From: a virus
Direction: 5' to 3' (one strand)
IMG/VR virus record: IMGVR_UViG_3300031972_002264
Location: 1-38,392 of that record
DNA: 38,392 nucleotides
The position numbers and the translations under genes were made by a program. The notes beneath the pieces were generated by a model. It did not search any database and was not told the DNA's origin. It saw only the letters and a list, made by a program, of their open reading frames with translations. Below, piece after piece: positions 17,951 through 26,067 of the stretch (positions are counted from its first letter, which is position 1; each line of letters starts with the position of its first letter).

Positions 17951-20900
17951 TGCCAGAATTTGAATTTGAATTTAATCAACAGGATAGAGAATTAGTTGTT
18001 AGTCAAGATGCTGGGACATTTGATGGAACGGATTATATTCGTTTAATTGTTTATCCAACCGAAGCTATTAACAACATTGTTGATTTACCAGATGATACAA
18101 AAGGTATTGATGGTAAAGCTATATTCTTTTCTACCTTAGCTACAGTACATGAGATAAATATATCACCATTCACAGATTCTACTGGTGCAATAGAACTTAA
18201 ACAAATTGGTACTGCTTTAGAAAATGATTTTAAAATATATAAAAATGATACCACAAATAATTACTACATAAAACCAAATGAAATATTTAACGAATTTGAA
18301 CTACCTCAAGGTGATTATAGAATCCAAATTGATTTTTTAAATCAAATACAAGTAAGTAACGCATTTGTAATTAAACAAGTTTCAACTTCAAGAAAAGAAG
18401 TTAGACTTAAAATATTAGATAAATATCTTACAAATGATAATATTTTCCCTTTTCAAAATTTACTTTCTCCTGATGGTGTCTATCAATTTAAACATTTCCT
18501 AAACATTGGAACTGGTGACCACATTCCAATAATGAATTATGCATTTGATAAATTTACAGATGGTCAAGATAATCAATCCATTATATTAAAGCTTTATGAT
18601 GCATTACCAACAAATATTGGTAATTTAAAAATGGTTACAATTGAAGAAGAAGTTTTAACAACACAAATTCAAGACATATTTTATTTTTCCGATGTACCTG
18701 ATGTTTTCTTTGGTGATGGATTAATTCCACAACCACAAGAAGATTGGATAAATCCTGATGGTAATGATGTGGAGTTTCAAAACTATGATGAATTAAGTGG
18801 TTCATTGGATGACATTGTGTTGGATAGTTTAATTTCAGAATCTCAATACAATTATCCAAATCTTAATACGGATTTTAGTGAATTTGAAAATCATACATTC
18901 TTTGGTTCTGCTAAAAAGAAATTAGAAAATTTTAAAACAAAAGTAGAAACCATTCAAGGATATTATTCCGAAATATCAAGTTCATTAAAAATATCATCTT
19001 CAATTGAAGGTGATTCATCATATATTGTTCAAACAAGAAAAAATTTATTTAAAAAAATAAATGATGAAATAAAAACATTTACACCTTATGAAAGATTTTT
19101 ATACTATGATGGACAAAGTGAAACAACTGCTTCTGCTCCTGGATTGGGTAAAAATTATGCTAGTTCAATTCCTGTAAATCAAAGAGATGATGATAATTTT
19201 GAACAATTAAATGGACATGATGGTTTTAATGTTGTTTATAAACATTCAGACAATAGTTCTGATAAAAACTTTTTATTTAAAAAAAATTATTTAGTACACA
19301 ATAAACCATTTTTTAATTACAGTGGTTCAATTTATTTATCATTTATATTAAAAGGTACTGATGATGTTGTAATAAACACTCAAAACGTACAAAAGTTTTC
19401 TAATCCAAATGATGGTGGTTCTAATGGATTTGGGTATCCTTTACCCCATGATACAAAATATATAAACAATATTTCCAAACCTGCAATGTCAGGTAGTGAA
19501 TATCAAAGGTATGTTTTACAAACATCACATTCTTACTTTGTACCAAATACCACAAATAATGATATGGTGGATTTAAGTTTTGATGATGGTGATTTTAATG
19601 TTGGTTCATCAAAAATTACAATTTTAAATGAAACACCAAAAACAGGTTCATCTCAAATAGCTGACTCGACTGGTAATTATCCAATGACAGTCATAACAGA
19701 ATCTGGTGTTTTCTTTAAAGGTTCAGTAATGCCCGCAGGTGAATTATTTAGAGTAAATTATTCCGTAACAGATTCAGAAGTAACTCAATCATTTATTACA
19801 GATGTTAAAGTAACATTGAATGACCCAAGTGATGTATTACCATTTGATAATATTTATCACACAAGTTCAACAGAGTGGACTAATTGGTACAATGGAATGA
19901 TTGACTCAGCTTCAACTTTTGATACTGATAACATTCATTCATTTGAAAACAATCTACCTCTTTATATTCAAGACAGTTCTGAATACAATGATATGAAAGA
20001 CTTTTTGAATCTACAAGGTGAACAATATGATTTAATTAGAAACCATATTGATTCAATGGGAACAATTCATAAAAGAGGATATAAGAAAACCGATTCACCA
20101 CCAACCAACACATTACCAATGTTATTATCCAATATGGGTTGGCAAGCTATTAATCCATTTACAGGTAGTTTAACTGATACATTAGGTAGTTATTTAAGTA
20201 GTGTGACTACAATTGATGATATTAAAAACAACACTTGGAGAAAAACTCTAAACAATTTATTATATATTTATAAATCAAAAGGAACAAAAAATTCAGTAAG
20301 AGCATTATTAAATACATATGGTTATCCACCTGATGTATTGGAGTTTCAAGAGTTTGGTGGTTCAACTGAAGAATCAAACCCAAGAGTTTTCTTAAATACA
20401 GCACCAAGTGGTAGTGGTGTTGATTTATCTTTAAGTAGACAAAGTGGAAGTTTTTCATTTACAACGAAAAAAGAAAGACTTTACAGATATATTTTTAATG
20501 GAAAACAAGACAGAGTTTTAAATCTTGATTGGTATATGGATAGTGCTGATATTAATTCACTTGAATTTATTTACAAACATGTCAACACAACACAAACACA
20601 AACTATTTTAGAATCAAGTGGAAGTGGTAATGAAACACTTTGGGATTTAAGATTAGTTCCAAGCACTGATGGAATTAGCTCATCCTTTGAATTTAGATTA
20701 AGTACAGCTAATAGTGGTTCTAATATAGGAAATGATTTAGGAAAAAGTTCAATTTCAATGTCCACATCTTATGAAAAAATTACTAATGGACAACTTTGGA
20801 ATGTTATGTTACAAAGAATGACATCAAGTGTTAGTGGTAGTGGAACTAATGAATACAGATTACACGCTGCATTACAAGATGGTAATACAATTGAAACATA

Positions 20901-22710
20901 TAATTATGTAACAATGTCTGTAAGTGGTGGATTAACCAACACTTATGTAACTGGTGGTGATGTGATGACAAGTTCAGTTCATGGATTAGCTTATTTTGCT
21001 AATCAAAACTTTGTGGGAAGTGGTTCAAGACACCATTTATCATCATCTAATTTATTTGTTGGAGAGGTGTTTAGTGGTTCATTAGCACAAATAAAAGGTT
21101 GGTCTACTGCACTAAGTACATCTAAATTTAGACAACATGTATTGAATAAATTTTCTACTGTTGGTAATACAATTGAATCGTATAAAGATGAATTAGTTTA
21201 TAGTTTTAAATTAAATGAAAATTATTCCTCTGCGTCTGTTTCTGCATCTGGACAAAATTTAACAATTGTAGATTCAGCACCAACGACCACTTATTCAGAT
21301 TATTCAATTGAGAAAGCTGGTACGTTTTTTACAGGTTCATTTATTTATGGATTTGATTTAATACAAGTTGTTAAATTACCTTTACAAGATAATTTTAGTA
21401 AACCAAATAACAACACTGTTTTAATAAATCCAAGAAGAAACATAGTTGGTGATTTAAGTCCAATTCAATCGGCAGTAATACCTTTAAGTGTAGAAAATAG
21501 TAAACCATTGTTTAAAACTTCACCGAAGTTGGAATTATATCGTTCACCACAAACATTTGTTGATAATTTTATATTAGATAATTTAAGTGGATTTAATTTA
21601 GAAACATTGTATGGTAATCCACTTAACTACTATTCACAATCATACAATGAGTTTGATACATTTAGAAATGATTTCTTTGATGCACATCCAATAGAAGTTG
21701 ATGTGAATAAATTCATCAGAGCTCACGAAAGTATGTTTAATCATTCAATTATCGAAGGTGTGAAATCAATAGTTCCAGCTCGTTCAACATTTAGTGATAG
21801 AAATTCTAACTTTGGTGTAGAGATAAGACCAACTATGTTAGAAAAACAAAAATATGAAAATGAAGAACATAGTATTGAAGTTAATCCAAATACAGCCACT
21901 GGTAGTATAAATCCAGTAGTATCATCACCAACCTCTGAACGTATATTACCAAAATCAGGTTCTATAAGTGTAAACGCTAATGAAAGTGGTAGTTATGAAT
22001 TACCACATACGGCTTCTTTATCACCATCACCTGAAACAATTTCTAATTTAATTTTACCAAAATCAGGTTCAATTAGTACTCAACCAACTTACAATGGTTC
22101 AACTGTGGTAACATCATCTGATGGAACAATTGATTACGCTTCAATAGCAAATGAATCTTTTATAGACATTCATAAAAATTGGGGTACTGACGCAGATGAT
22201 ACATATTTTATAAATTACTTTGATAGTGGTTCGGATGGTAAAAATAATACATATCACATCGATACAAGAACTATTTTCCACACCATAGGTGACCACGAAT
22301 ATTACTCTGCTTCGAAAGGTAACTCTTCTACATTTACTGATTCTTCAAGATTTTATAGTAGATTAATTATAAATGATGATTTTCACGCAAATGCAATTTA
22401 TGATGGTAAAAGTTACGGAACAGGTTCAGGAATTGTAAATGGAAGAATGATGGGTAAAACAAGATATTTTACAACAGATTCAGATGGTGAAATTATTTTA
22501 CCATCAAATCACATTACTAAATTTAGTTATCCACTAAAAGAAAGAATGATTGAAGGAACACAAAATACAAATCCAGGTATTTTAAATGTACGATATGAAG
22601 ATTATTCAAGTGCTTCATTTTACAGAGTTAAAGTAACAGGTGGTGAAAATCAAATTAGAGTTCAAACAGGTACTCCAAGTATAGATTCTAATAATAAAAT
22701 AATATACTAA
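17950..22710 (+). CDS. giant baseplate protein with gpI/gp7-like module and LamG-like domain (1586 aa)
   Basis: 1586 residues; start overlaps the previous stop. At about 680-800 lies 'LPMLLSNMGWQAINPF...WRKTLNNLLYIYKSKGTKNSVRALLNTYGYPPDVLEFQEFGG'. The helix plus 'KGT..S.RALL..YG' pattern is the hallmark of P2 gpI-type tail proteins, the core of T4 gp7. After it, about 835-1070 reads as a LamG/concanavalin-like sandwich (GKQDRVLNLDWYMD...; ending FSGSLAQIKGWSTALSTSKFRQHVLN). Near 1250 'DVNKFIRAHESMFNHSIIEGVKSIVPARSTF' is a docking helix that I recall from related marine phage proteins. ILPKSGSIS occurs twice (21943 and 22051). I take it as the wedge protein completing the gp25-gp6-gp7 core, with receptor-type domains added. 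It is the last gene before the second late-promoter-like box; only a weak AAAAT/ATTTT hairpin follows. Confidence 0.6.
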   Translation: MPEFEFEFNQQDRELVVSQDAGTFDGTDYIRLIVYPTEAINNIVDLPDDTKGIDGKAIFFSTLATVHEINISPFTDSTGAIELKQIGTALENDFKIYKNDTTNNYYIKPNEIFNEFELPQGDYRIQIDFLNQIQVSNAFVIKQVSTSRKEVRLKILDKYLTNDNIFPFQNLLSPDGVYQFKHFLNIGTGDHIPIMNYAFDKFTDGQDNQSIILKLYDALPTNIGNLKMVTIEEEVLTTQIQDIFYFSDVPDVFFGDGLIPQPQEDWINPDGNDVEFQNYDELSGSLDDIVLDSLISESQYNYPNLNTDFSEFENHTFFGSAKKKLENFKTKVETIQGYYSEISSSLKISSSIEGDSSYIVQTRKNLFKKINDEIKTFTPYERFLYYDGQSETTASAPGLGKNYASSIPVNQRDDDNFEQLNGHDGFNVVYKHSDNSSDKNFLFKKNYLVHNKPFFNYSGSIYLSFILKGTDDVVINTQNVQKFSNPNDGGSNGFGYPLPHDTKYINNISKPAMSGSEYQRYVLQTSHSYFVPNTTNNDMVDLSFDDGDFNVGSSKITILNETPKTGSSQIADSTGNYPMTVITESGVFFKGSVMPAGELFRVNYSVTDSEVTQSFITDVKVTLNDPSDVLPFDNIYHTSSTEWTNWYNGMIDSASTFDTDNIHSFENNLPLYIQDSSEYNDMKDFLNLQGEQYDLIRNHIDSMGTIHKRGYKKTDSPPTNTLPMLLSNMGWQAINPFTGSLTDTLGSYLSSVTTIDDIKNNTWRKTLNNLLYIYKSKGTKNSVRALLNTYGYPPDVLEFQEFGGSTEESNPRVFLNTAPSGSGVDLSLSRQSGSFSFTTKKERLYRYIFNGKQDRVLNLDWYMDSADINSLEFIYKHVNTTQTQTILESSGSGNETLWDLRLVPSTDGISSSFEFRLSTANSGSNIGNDLGKSSISMSTSYEKITNGQLWNVMLQRMTSSVSGSGTNEYRLHAALQDGNTIETYNYVTMSVSGGLTNTYVTGGDVMTSSVHGLAYFANQNFVGSGSRHHLSSSNLFVGEVFSGSLAQIKGWSTALSTSKFRQHVLNKFSTVGNTIESYKDELVYSFKLNENYSSASVSASGQNLTIVDSAPTTTYSDYSIEKAGTFFTGSFIYGFDLIQVVKLPLQDNFSKPNNNTVLINPRRNIVGDLSPIQSAVIPLSVENSKPLFKTSPKLELYRSPQTFVDNFILDNLSGFNLETLYGNPLNYYSQSYNEFDTFRNDFFDAHPIEVDVNKFIRAHESMFNHSIIEGVKSIVPARSTFSDRNSNFGVEIRPTMLEKQKYENEEHSIEVNPNTATGSINPVVSSPTSERILPKSGSISVNANESGSYELPHTASLSPSPETISNLILPKSGSISTQPTYNGSTVVTSSDGTIDYASIANESFIDIHKNWGTDADDTYFINYFDSGSDGKNNTYHIDTRTIFHTIGDHEYYSASKGNSSTFTDSSRFYSRLIINDDFHANAIYDGKSYGTGSGIVNGRMMGKTRYFTTDSDGEIILPSNHITKFSYPLKERMIEGTQNTNPGILNVRYEDYSSASFYRVKVTGGENQIRVQTGTPSIDSNNKIIY

Positions 22711-22740
22711 TTTAAAATTGAGTATTTTTTCATTTTATTT

Positions 22741-22755
22741 ATATTTATATATGAA
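22741..22755 (+). promoter_or_regulatory. late-promoter-like box, copy 2
   Basis: The 15-mer ATATTTATATATGAA is identical to the copies at 1919 and 30446. It lies in the 74-nt gap after the 1586-residue protein gene and ends 29 nt before the next ATG. It would start a transcript of three virion genes that can run on into the DNA-metabolism cassette, since no terminator is visible before 30205. Confidence 0.7.
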
Positions 22756-22784
22756 TTAAAGTATTTCTAAATTAGGAGAAAATA

Positions 22785-23483
22785 ATGGGATATTTAGATA
22801 ATTCATCAATTACAGTTGATGCAGTCTTAACAAAAAAAGGTAGAGAGATTTTAAAAAATGGTGGTAATTTAAACATTACTTCATTTACAATGTCAGATAC
22901 AGGAGTGGATTATACACTTTGGAATCCAGACCACCCAAGTGGTTCAGCTTTTTATGGTGAAGCTATTGAGGATTTACCAATGTTAGAAGCTAGTGTTCAC
23001 GCTGAGTACAATCTAAGAAATAGATTAATATCATTAAATCAAAACACAGTTGCAGTTCCTGCAATTCAATTAAATAATTTAGATACATCTGATGGAAGTT
23101 TGTTAACACTTGAAGATGGTAACTCTAGTGTTAGAGTTGGTGTTGATTTAGTTGGTTATACATCAACTGGTGGAGCAACATTAAATGGATTTGAATACTA
23201 TTTTGTAATTCAAGACCCATCAATTGTTTCAACAAATGCTTCATTGATGCAAAATTTAAGTGGAACAAGTCAACAATTTTTACAAGAACAAGACATCCCA
23301 TTTGCTCAACAATATGGATTTAATGGTAACGCATTTGATATGAATGCAATTCAACAAGACACCACAGGTAAAGAAACAAATGTTTATGTAGTTCACGTTG
23401 AAACTGGTGCATATAATTCATTTAGAGTAGTAAACAATGTTACTAAAAATCTAAGAGCAATAAGAACACAAGTAATAAGTTAG
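22785..23483 (+). CDS. virion structural protein of unknown role
   Basis: 232 residues, RBS TAGGAGA 6 nt before the ATG. The start, 'MGYLDNSSITVDAVLTKKGREILKNGG...ITSFTMSDTGVDYTLWNPDHPSGSAFYGEAIEDLPMLEA', belongs to a conserved phage family I remember from uncultured marine myophages, where it sits beside fiber and baseplate genes. Its function there is not established. 'LTKKGREIL' followed by 'F.MSD..VDYTLW' resembles the N-terminal docking part of some tail fiber or collar proteins. The rest is beta-rich. It leads the second late operon and is followed by two other virion proteins with similar spacing and strong RBSs. Confidence 0.65.
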   Translation: MGYLDNSSITVDAVLTKKGREILKNGGNLNITSFTMSDTGVDYTLWNPDHPSGSAFYGEAIEDLPMLEASVHAEYNLRNRLISLNQNTVAVPAIQLNNLDTSDGSLLTLEDGNSSVRVGVDLVGYTSTGGATLNGFEYYFVIQDPSIVSTNASLMQNLSGTSQQFLQEQDIPFAQQYGFNGNAFDMNAIQQDTTGKETNVYVVHVETGAYNSFRVVNNVTKNLRAIRTQVIS

Positions 23484-23494
23484 GAGATTTATAA

Positions 23495-24619
23495 ATGGCA
23501 ATCGCAGGTGGAAATATAATATTAGATTCAACAGAGGGAATGGATAAAATATCACAAACTGAAAAAGTAACCTCACCTTATCATTCAGATGGAAGTTCAA
23601 TATTATTAGCAACTAATATAGTTACATCATCTAATTTAACATCAACAAATGAATCATACTTTTTTGGAATAGCTAATTCTTCAACTGCTGCAACAGAGGA
23701 GTGGAACATAGCGTTTGGTGACACGGAAGGACACGGTGCATTAGTTGAAGCAGACACAAAATCTGAAACAGAGGCCATTTATAAACAATATGCTGGATTA
23801 CTTTTAGCTCCTACGGAAGTAACTGGTGGATTCTTTATTTCTTCTCCTGCTAGTAATGGTGCTTTATCAAGTGGAAAAGATAAAGAAATATTTGTTCTAA
23901 GTGCAAGACGTTCTAATATGAAAGATAGATTGAATAAAGGAACTTGGACAGTTGTTTTATCAGGTAGTGATGCAAACGGAAAAGCTGGTTCAGGTCCTTT
24001 ATCTTTAACTGATGATAGTGCAAATGATTCACCAACTGCAACTCCTGTTGGAGATAGATACAATATCGTTAGTGGAGCAGCTGGAACAATAGTTAGTGAA
24101 TCAACTGCTAGAAACTTTGGTTTCTTCTACCCTGATATGGGAATATTAGTATTCAGTGCAGCTGAGTTATCAGCTTCAATACCTTCTCATACAGCTGCTT
24201 TAAATAAAGACAAACCAGTTCAGTTTGGACCGGCAACAGACGCTACTGCGGTGTCACAAAGTGGTTTTACAACTTCTGTAAGTCAATCAGCTAACCAAAA
24301 TACAGCTTTAAGATTTTTAAATTGTTTAAAACCAAATGGTGCTAAACTTGATTTTAGAGATGAAGAAGACCAAGTAAGTGCTCAATATTTTTGTAGAGTT
24401 AGAAGTGGACAAATGAACTTTTCAAATAATCCAACATTTGTTTCAGGTTCTTTAAATGAGTTAAGACAAAAAACAATGAGAAGTAACCCAACAACATTCA
24501 TTACATCGGTTCAGTTATATAATAACGCTGGTGAAATGGTAGCTGTTGGTAATCTTTCAACACCATTGAAGAAAAACTTCCAATCAGAAGCTACGATTAA
24601 AGTTAAACTTACTTATTAA
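23495..24619 (+). CDS. virion structural protein, paralogue of its downstream neighbour
   Basis: 374 residues, RBS TAGGAG. Beta-rich, Ser/Thr/Ala-rich. Recognisable blocks are EAIYKQYAGLLLAPTEV, EIFVLSARRSNMKDRLNKGTWTVVLSG, RNFGFFYPDMGILVFSAAEL and a C-terminal 'PTTFITSVQLYNNAGEMVAVGNLSTPLKKNFQSEATIKVKLTY'. The last block is a C-terminal signature shared with the next gene (PYITTINLYQDG...QATLPRPVRKSDKINTRFKIKLDL). This family is common in marine T4-like phages as a structural protein of uncertain place in the virion. GC at third positions and Ala content look higher than in the neighbours, as often seen in abundant virion proteins. Fiber or tail decoration is possible; not a recognisable sheath or tube. 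Confidence 0.65.
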   Translation: MAIAGGNIILDSTEGMDKISQTEKVTSPYHSDGSSILLATNIVTSSNLTSTNESYFFGIANSSTAATEEWNIAFGDTEGHGALVEADTKSETEAIYKQYAGLLLAPTEVTGGFFISSPASNGALSSGKDKEIFVLSARRSNMKDRLNKGTWTVVLSGSDANGKAGSGPLSLTDDSANDSPTATPVGDRYNIVSGAAGTIVSESTARNFGFFYPDMGILVFSAAELSASIPSHTAALNKDKPVQFGPATDATAVSQSGFTTSVSQSANQNTALRFLNCLKPNGAKLDFRDEEDQVSAQYFCRVRSGQMNFSNNPTFVSGSLNELRQKTMRSNPTTFITSVQLYNNAGEMVAVGNLSTPLKKNFQSEATIKVKLTY

Positions 24620-24630
24620 GATGGGTTGTT

Positions 24631-25518
24631 ATGTCCAATGTATTCGGAGAAATTGATAAATCATCAACACTAATTGAGAGTAATGTTACTAACTACACTC
24701 ACAACCTTACAACGGCTTCTAGTGGTGTTCAATCAATAAAAATAGTTTCAGGTTCAATAAATAGTAATTATTGGGAATCCTTAAATGTTTTGTTTTATAC
24801 AAGTGGTTCACCACAATATGGTGATGAACATAAATTTGGTGCACCTTCAAGTAACTTATCAATTCAACCAACTCGTGGTGAACAATTTTTAACTAAATAT
24901 CACAATTATCCAAGTAGTTCAATTATACAAATACCATCTCAATACTATGGTGAAAAAATAAAAGAAGGTTCTTTTACATTTACAGACTTAAATAATCCTG
25001 ACAATAGTGGTAACAATCCAATAATTAGAGATGATGGTAGAGGTAATTTATATTCTACAAATGCTCACCACTCACAAAGTACAACAGCTGTTTCATCGTC
25101 TGATAATTATGTTGGTAATATATTTTATGATAAAGGTTTAGCAGTAATTACAGAAACAGGTTCTTGGAGTGGAAGTGTAGATTATTCAGATTTAGCCACA
25201 AACTATACATTAAAATTTGATTCACATCACACAATTACAACACACGAGTATAATGTTACTTTATTACCACAAGATTATAATTTAACAATGAATTATTCAA
25301 TAAGAAATGTTTTGAGTGGAAGTTCTGAACCAGTGACTTTAGGAACACAATATGTAGCATCAACTTTTTCAAGTAGTGCTTGGCAACCATACATTACAAC
25401 AATAAATTTATATCAAGATGGTGATTATGATACACCTGTGATTCAAGCCACTTTACCAAGACCAGTTAGAAAAAGTGATAAGATAAATACAAGATTTAAA
25501 ATAAAATTAGATTTATAG
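24631..25518 (+). CDS. virion structural protein, paralogue of its upstream neighbour
   Basis: 295 residues. Blocks seen in order are GEQFLTKYHNYPSSSIIQIPSQYYGEKIKEGSFTFTDL, NPIIRDDGRGNLYS, YVGNIFYDKGLAVITETG, THEYNVTLLPQDYNLTMNYSIRN and the C-terminal WQPYITTINLYQDGDYDTPVIQATLPRPVRKSD...FKIKLDL. The 'IFYDKGLAVIT' and C-terminal blocks line up with 'FFYPDMGILVFS' and the C-terminus of the preceding protein, so the two look like distant copies. Function is unknown; position and family suggest a virion surface component. The stop (TAG, 25516-25518) is inside the ribosome binding site of the resolvase gene, so the DNA-metabolism genes are coupled to this one. Confidence 0.65.
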   Translation: MSNVFGEIDKSSTLIESNVTNYTHNLTTASSGVQSIKIVSGSINSNYWESLNVLFYTSGSPQYGDEHKFGAPSSNLSIQPTRGEQFLTKYHNYPSSSIIQIPSQYYGEKIKEGSFTFTDLNNPDNSGNNPIIRDDGRGNLYSTNAHHSQSTTAVSSSDNYVGNIFYDKGLAVITETGSWSGSVDYSDLATNYTLKFDSHHTITTHEYNVTLLPQDYNLTMNYSIRNVLSGSSEPVTLGTQYVASTFSSSAWQPYITTINLYQDGDYDTPVIQATLPRPVRKSDKINTRFKIKLDL

Positions 25519-25525
25519 GAGACAA

Positions 25526-26035
25526 ATGGTTACATTAGGATTAGATGCATCAACGACTTGTGTCTGATATGCATTCACACAAGATAAGAAGATTCTCGAT
25601 ATGGGATTCATCGACATCAAAAAAGAAAAAACACCCAAAGATAAAGTTGAAAAAGTTCTTGGATTTTTACACGAAAGTCCTTATATTGATACTGTTACTG
25701 ATATTAACATTGAGGATAATTTATCAGGTTTTGCTGGTGGAAGAACTTCACAACAAGTTATTATCAAGTTAGCTAAATTTAATGCAATACTTTGTTTTAT
25801 GTTAGAAAACTTTGATTATAAGGTTCATAGTATAAATCCAATGACTGCTAGAAAAAATGTATTTGGAGTAGCTAGAGTCAAAGGTATAAAAGCAAAAGAT
25901 TTAGTGAAATCAAAAATAGAAGAAATGTATAATACTTCTAAATGGTGTAAAGAAACAAAAACAGGTTTATGGGATAAAAGAAATATTGATATGTATGATG
26001 GATTGGTTATGTCACTTTTTGAAAAAAAAGCTTGA
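25526..26035 (+). CDS. RuvC-like Holliday junction resolvase, interrupted by an in-frame TGA at codon 14
   Basis: Start at 25526 with RBS GGAGA. The product reads MVTLGLDASTTCV, then TGA (25565-25567), then YAFTQDKKILDMGFIDIKKEK... to a TGA at 26033; 169 residues if the TGA is one residue. Acidic residues fit the RuvC fold: Asp7 in LGLD, Glu63 in DINIEDNL, and Asp155/Asp158 in NIDMYDGLVMS. Aligned without gaps to E. coli RuvC (D-P-G-S-R-V-T-G-Y-G), the TGA falls on the conserved Gly. Reinitiation at the next ATG (25601) would lose Asp7 and has no RBS. So either the codon is read through, or the gene is a recent nonsense mutant, or the base is wrong. In marine T4-like phages RuvC-like enzymes take the place of T4 endonuclease VII in resolving recombination and packaging intermediates. 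Confidence 0.75.
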
Positions 26036-26060
26036 TTATTTCCTAAATTCTTCGTATATT
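26032..26060 (+). promoter_or_regulatory. candidate sigma70-type promoter for primase
   Basis: TTGATT (26032-26037) and TATATT (26055-26060) are separated by exactly 17 nt. They match the -35 and -10 consensus at 4 of 6 and 5 of 6 positions. Transcription would start about 26066-26068, on the primase ATG itself, so the mRNA would be nearly leaderless. No ribosome binding site precedes that ATG, which agrees. AT-rich sequence gives chance matches, so this is moderate support only. Confidence 0.4.
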
Positions 26061-26067
26061 GTCTTAA

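Noticed and set aside
22714-22728. AAAAT...ATTTT hairpin after the 1586-residue protein gene as a terminator
   Set aside because: Stem of five A-T pairs only, too weak to call; at most a minor pause site.
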